Below, in pieces: positions 60,636 to 64,000 of a DNA stretch of 64,000 nt. The first letter of the stretch is position 1, and the number at the start of each line of letters is the position of its first letter. Origin of the DNA: an uncultured Lachnospiraceae bacterium (GTDB lineage Bacteria; Bacillota; Clostridia; Lachnospirales; Lachnospiraceae); NCBI GenBank assembly GCA_910578795.1, contig CAJTSD010000002.1:107329-171328 (forward strand), read 5' to 3'. The translations under genes and the position numbers were made by a program. The notes beneath the pieces were generated by a model. The model worked only from the letters and a program-made list of their open reading frames with translations. It was not told the DNA's origin and did no database searches.

Positions 60636-60953
60636 ATGTCTATGTCCATCACTGCAACAGAATTAAAATTAAACTTAGGCAAGTATCTTTCGCCCGCCGA
60701 AACAGAAGACATTTTTATCACAAAAAACGGCAAGGTTGTCGCAAAACTTTCCAATCCACATCAGGACCGCGTTACTGTCGCCAAATCGCTCTTTGGCATT
60801 CTTCCGTGTGATACCACATTGGAAGAGGCACGCAACAGAAAAGATTACTCCAAGTGTCCGGCCCCGTATATTATCCTTCGGAATTTATCAGAATGTTTAC
60901 GCAGTAATCGCCCCACTTATTCTATTTGTTTAATTTCTCATATACTTTCTTAA
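60636..60953 (+). CDS. Phd/YefM-type antitoxin without a toxin, unusual C terminus
   Basis: About 105 residues. The N-terminal part ITATELKLNLGKYLSPAETEDIFITKNGKVVAKLSNP is a typical Phd/YefM-like antitoxin, and VAKSLFGILPCDTTLEEARN is the usual linker. After residue 70 the sequence (RKDYSKCPAPYIILRNLSECLRSN...) no longer looks like the family and overlaps the 3' end of mutY on the other strand by 32 bases, suggesting that the true C terminus and the toxin gene were lost. No VapC or RelE gene follows. Confidence 0.65.
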   Translation: MSMSITATELKLNLGKYLSPAETEDIFITKNGKVVAKLSNPHQDRVTVAKSLFGILPCDTTLEEARNRKDYSKCPAPYIILRNLSECLRSNRPTYSICLISHILS

Positions 60954-62004
60954 ACGCCGTAGGCAATGCAATCTCATGCTCCAACTGCTCCGCCGTAACC
61001 CATGTAAAGCCGTTCTCTTCCGCAATGCTTTCACAAGTCACAATCCAACACGTCATATGCCACTCAATATGCGTAAAAATATGTTTCAGCGATTTCCTTT
61101 TATCCTCCATTTTTTGAATTTCTTTGATAGCAAACTCTCGTTCTGACAGCCATTGAAAAACTTGCGCCTTTGTCAAATCACCGTCCAAATTCGGCAGTTC
61201 CCACATTCCCGACAAAACGCCCTTGCTCTCCCGTTTGCCAATCGCGATTCTGTCCTGATATTTTATAATCATTATCGTCTTCTGCTCTATTTTGCGGGCT
61301 GCCTTCTTTTTCTTTACCGGAAATTCGGACTGCGTATTATTTTGGTACGCACCGCACAAAAAGCCGAGCGGACAATCGCCGCACTTCGGCTTTCCATTTG
61401 GCACACACACTACCGCCCCCAATTCCATTAGGCTCTGCGTAAAATCCCCCCGTCCAGTCTGCGGATAAACGCGTTCCAACGCCTGCGTAATCCCTTCGCG
61501 GAATTTGCTATCGGCAATATCACGACAGTCCCGCGTCAATCTTGTAATCACGCGCAGCACATTCCCGTCCACCGCCGCCCTTGGCTCCTCAAACGCGATT
61601 GAGGAAATTGCGCCTGCGGTATATGCGCCAATTCCCGGCAAGCCAAGAATATCCTCAAATTTACCTGGAAAAATCCCCTGATACTTTGCACAAATTTCCT
61701 GCGCCGCCTTCTTTAAATTCCGTGCACGCGAATAATACCCCAAACCTTCCCACAATTTAAAAAGCTCCTCGTCCTCGCAGGACGCAAGCGACGCAATTGC
61801 AGGCAGATGCGCCATAAAACGTTCATAATACGGAATAACCGCTTCCACCCGCGTCTGCTGCAGCATAATCTCCGACACCCATACGTGATATGGCTCTTTG
61901 TCCTCCCTCCACGGCAGACACCGCTTATTTTTGTGATACCAGTCTAACAATGGTGCAACGATTTCCCCTAACCTGCTTTGCTCCATACGCTTCTCTGCCC
62001 TCAT
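60922..62004 (-). CDS. mutY: A/G-specific adenine DNA glycosylase
   Basis: Removes adenine mispaired with 8-oxoguanine. 360 residues. HhH-GPD fold with LPWREDKEPYHVWVSEIMLQQTRVEAVIPYYERF, the catalytic Asp in AAVDGNVLRVITRL, LPGIGAYTAGAISSIAF, a 4Fe-4S cluster of Cys in VCVPNGKPKCGDCPLGFLC, and a C-terminal MutT-like domain (IAIGKRESKGVLSGMWELPNLDGDLTKAQVF). The start MRAEKRM or the Met six codons later is possible. Confidence 0.96.
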   Translation of the reverse strand: MRAEKRMEQSRLGEIVAPLLDWYHKNKRCLPWREDKEPYHVWVSEIMLQQTRVEAVIPYYERFMAHLPAIASLASCEDEELFKLWEGLGYYSRARNLKKAAQEICAKYQGIFPGKFEDILGLPGIGAYTAGAISSIAFEEPRAAVDGNVLRVITRLTRDCRDIADSKFREGITQALERVYPQTGRGDFTQSLMELGAVVCVPNGKPKCGDCPLGFLCGAYQNNTQSEFPVKKKKAARKIEQKTIMIIKYQDRIAIGKRESKGVLSGMWELPNLDGDLTKAQVFQWLSEREFAIKEIQKMEDKRKSLKHIFTHIEWHMTCWIVTCESIAEENGFTWVTAEQLEHEIALPTAFKKVYEKLNK

Positions 62005-62084
62005 TTCTTTTCACCCGTCTTTGCAGACACGGTCTTTACAACTGCCGTATTTTGTCTAAACAAACGTTTGTATTCCCGATTTTT

Positions 62085-62576
62085 TTATAACTCATGATAA
62101 TAGGGACAAATATCTTCATAATGCCCGTCCTTCATGCGGAATCCCTTGGGAATTGTACCAAGCTGCACAAACCCAAGACGCTCGTAAAGATGACGCGCAT
62201 GGACATTTGTCGCCACAACAGCATTAAACTGCAGCAAGCCAAACCCCAGTCTTTTCGCCTGAACCAAGCAATCCGAAACAAGCTTTTCCCCGATATGCAG
62301 TCCCCTGATTTCCCGTGCAACTGCATAGCTTGCGTTGCATATATGACCGCATCGTCCTACATTGTTTGGGTGCAATATATATAATCCGCAGATTCTGCCT
62401 GTATCCGCATCAAACGCAACGGCTGAATATGTCTGTGCGGCAAAAAACTGCTTTCCCGTCTGCTCGTCCAAAAACTCCTCCTGTGGAAACGCAATCCCTT
62501 CCTCCACAACGTCATTCCAAATCTTTATCATTTCCGGCAAATCGTTCTTTTCGTAAACTCGTACTTCAACCTTCAT
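62085..62576 (-). CDS. GNAT family N-acetyltransferase
   Basis: 163 residues. N-terminal EVRVYEKNDLPEMIKIWNDVVEEGIAFPQEE, then SYAVAREIRGLHIGEKLVSDCLVQAKRLGFGLLQFNAVVATNVHARHLYERLGFVQLGTIPKGFRMKDG, a common phosphinothricin/YhhY-like pattern. GLHIGEKL is the acetyl-CoA loop. Substrate not known. Monocistronic. Confidence 0.9.
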   Translation of the reverse strand: MKVEVRVYEKNDLPEMIKIWNDVVEEGIAFPQEEFLDEQTGKQFFAAQTYSAVAFDADTGRICGLYILHPNNVGRCGHICNASYAVAREIRGLHIGEKLVSDCLVQAKRLGFGLLQFNAVVATNVHARHLYERLGFVQLGTIPKGFRMKDGHYEDICPYYHEL

Positions 62577-62790
62577 TTTAATCCCCCCATGCTTTTACTC
62601 CTATCCGATATGTTCCTTCTTCCATTCAGGCGGTTATCAATATCAACGATATTATAACACATTCTTATGTTCCGCGCTTTTCCAATTTTACATTTTCTTT
62701 TAAGATTTATTTTATTGATTTTTACCAAAAATGATATGATTATCAACAATCCATACAAATTTAGCATCTATTTCCATAGGAGGAATACTT

Positions 62791-63411
62791 TTGAAATATT
62801 CACTTACAACCTATTTACTGACTGTCACCATCATCTCTTTTTTAGGATTATGCGTCAAAAATTTATGGCTTGCAGTAACCCAAAAATACATCGACAACCG
62901 AAGCATGAATTTACCGTTTCTACTCGGTTACGGATTGGCAGTTGTGGGAATCTATCTCATTTTTTTAACCCCTAAAAAATGGTTCTCGAAAAAGCCTGCT
63001 CATAAATTCATCATTTATTTCTCATACTTTATAGTAATGATGTTTTTGGTCAGTATCGGCAAAATCATTGTTGGCAAAACGGTAGAACGAATCTGCGGTT
63101 TTGCCTACTGGAATTACGAATGCCTTCCGCTGCACATCACAAAATATACATCAATACCTACCAGCATCGGTTTTACCGGAATCATCATGTTTTTTATGGA
63201 ATTTATCATGGAACCCCTATTGTCCGGCGTACAGATGCTCCCAAACATAACATTAAACATATCAGCAGCCACCTTTGCTGTTTTACTAACATGCGATTTT
63301 TTGTCAGCTTTTGAAACATGTACCGCAACAGAGGACAAAATAAACGCTGGCGATATGAATTTTCAAGCAAACGCAGAAACCATTGTACCATTATATAGCT
63401 TATCAAAGTGA
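62791..63411 (+). CDS. Membrane protein, putative ABC_trans_CmpB-type
   Basis: 206 residues, starting with TTG seven bases after AGGAGG. Hydrophobic stretches at about 4-26, 42-59, 73-92, 130-150 and 165-185, with a conserved-looking loop VERICGFAYWNYECLPLHITKYTSIPTSIGFTGIIMFFMEFIMEPL that resembles the CmpB (PF06541) type. No catalytic residues. It is followed 10 bases on by the interrupted transporter gene. Confidence 0.75.
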   Translation: MKYSLTTYLLTVTIISFLGLCVKNLWLAVTQKYIDNRSMNLPFLLGYGLAVVGIYLIFLTPKKWFSKKPAHKFIIYFSYFIVMMFLVSIGKIIVGKTVERICGFAYWNYECLPLHITKYTSIPTSIGFTGIIMFFMEFIMEPLLSGVQMLPNITLNISAATFAVLLTCDFLSAFETCTATEDKINAGDMNFQANAETIVPLYSLSK

Positions 63412-63421
63412 GGAAACATCT

Positions 63422-63762
63422 ATGGATAAATCATTAAAAAATATTTTAATCGGCACCGGATTTGGCGTGACATTGTTCTTTCTTTTGATGAACCTGACAA
63501 AAGTCGGCGCATTTCTGACTGCCGTTTTCAAATTGCTCCAGCCCATTTTTATCGGCGCAATTATGGCATTCGTTCTAAACGTCCCCATGCAGCATATCCA
63601 GCGGCTGCTGCAAAAACTATATAAAAAAAGTATAAAAAGAAAGACACGGACGCCAAGGCAGCAAGCTTCACCCTTACGCTCGTACTGTTGTTTGCCGTGA
63701 TTGTGCTGACCTGCATGACAATCGTGCCGCAAATCGCCACGTCTATTGCGTTCCATTTATAG
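63422..63762 (+). pseudogene. AI-2E family transporter gene, frameshifted and truncated at a mobile-element edge
   Basis: N terminus MDKSLKNILIGTGFGVTLFFLLMNLTKVGAFLTAVFKLLQPIFIGAIMAFVLNVPMQHIQRL is the family start. A frameshift in an A-rich tract near 63640 sends translation to a stop, but the correct frame continues (DTDAKAASFTLTLVLLFAVIVLTCMTIVPQIATSIA) and then ends at an alien TTCCATTTATAG. The remaining 250 or so residues are missing. The break point lies next to the recombinase gene. Confidence 0.85.
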
Positions 63763-63767
63763 ATACT

Positions 63768-64000
63768 TTAGTCGATTTGACCTACGAATTTGTAATAGAC
63801 AGTCAACTTCTGTTCTTTCACTCCGTTGACCATAACTGGATTGTGTACTTCTATCTTTTCTATCAGCGTATTCAGCACCGTTGCCGTCAGTTTCTTCATT
63901 CCTGCGCACTGTGCAAGGCTCTCCGTAAACTGTTCCGCATTGGTGACTGCAACAGACTTCGCTTTATGCTGTCTTTCCAGTTCCAACAACTTTTCCTCGT
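63768..64000 (-). CDS. Site-specific serine recombinase, C-terminal part (continues beyond window)
   Basis: 77 visible residues: EEKLLELERQHKAKSVAVTNAEQF, TESLAQCAGMKKLTATVLNTLIEKIEVHNP, VKEQKLTVYYKFVGQID. This is the C-terminal (DUF4368-like) end of large serine recombinases found in Tn4451/ICE-type elements. The gene extends past the window edge. It is oriented with its 3' end facing the interrupted transporter, the usual place of an attachment site. Confidence 0.82.
   Translation of the reverse strand, partial: EEKLLELERQHKAKSVAVTNAEQFTESLAQCAGMKKLTATVLNTLIEKIEVHNPVMVNGVKEQKLTVYYKFVGQID

Noticed and set aside
1..64000. CRISPR arrays, tRNA or rRNA genes
   Set aside because: No regularly spaced repeats of the right length and no recognisable RNA gene blocks were seen on either strand.

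Overview
The window looks like a chromosomal segment of an anaerobic, spore-forming, motile gut Firmicute, most likely a Lachnospiraceae-type Clostridium relative. The basis is protein character (NanA/NanE sialic acid pathway, anaerobic cobalamin pathway, type 1B PyrD/PyrK, YesN/YesM two-component system, DUF3794-LysM spore-type protein, a flagellar-sigma-like promoter), strong AGGAGG ribosome binding sites and moderate GC. No tRNA, rRNA or CRISPR array was recognised.

Layout. 1-5.6 kb: sialic acid operon on + (CUT1-type ABC transporter, YhcH/NanQ, NanA, NanE, SGNH esterase), closed by a strong terminator. 5.7-18.6 kb: a 13-gene cobalamin operon on - (cbiL to cobS) lacking cbiH, cbiD and a cobaltochelatase. 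18.6-23.3 kb: repeat-rich leader, a hypothetical gene, an SDR oxidoreductase, a small pseudogene and a BlaI/BlaR1-type regulatory pair with twin operators. 23.3-32.6 kb: a YtfQ/RbsB-type sugar ABC transporter with two binding proteins, preceded by YesN/YesM. 32.7-34.2 kb: a DHH phosphoesterase. 34.3-40.2 kb: a B12-riboswitch operon with a secreted CbiK-like lipoprotein, a tandem-domain surface protein and a FecCD-type ABC transporter. 40.2-49 kb: PutP, a MITE-like palindrome, an FAD protein overlapping a large hybrid histidine kinase, a gene with a sigma-D-like promoter, and a DUF3794-LysM protein. 49-57.2 kb: pyrD/pyrK, glycogen phosphorylase, a ferritin-like small protein, a chromate transporter pair, a chemoreceptor. 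57.4-59.6 kb: three decayed genes (Rpn/PD-(D/E)XK transposase, histidine kinase, chemoreceptor). 59.7-64 kb: small housekeeping genes, mutY, and an AI-2E-type transporter gene that is frameshifted and cut off next to the 3' end of a serine recombinase, probably the edge of an integrated mobile element.

The most unusual structure is not a gene. A double-hairpin element recurs between genes inside three operons (cobalamin, sugar ABC, pyr). In several copies it contains the stop codon of the upstream gene in an A/T-rich palindrome, followed by a hairpin with arms CAAGTTTGGGC/GCCCAAACTTG and then the Shine-Dalgarno sequence of the next gene. Six copies are clear and a seventh is decayed. A second family of about 100 nt (TGTGCAATC...GCATAAAA, with three potential helices) lies between genes at four places. 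Both appear to be repeat families that remodel intergenic RNA; I do not know a described name for either.

Functionally, the cobalamin operon and the B12-riboswitch operon probably work together: the first makes the corrin, while the second is derepressed when cobalamin is low and brings in a metal, corrinoid or tetrapyrrole. The sialic acid and sugar transporters suggest a mucin- or plant-glycan-feeding lifestyle. Function statements rest on family recognition by reading, not on database searches.
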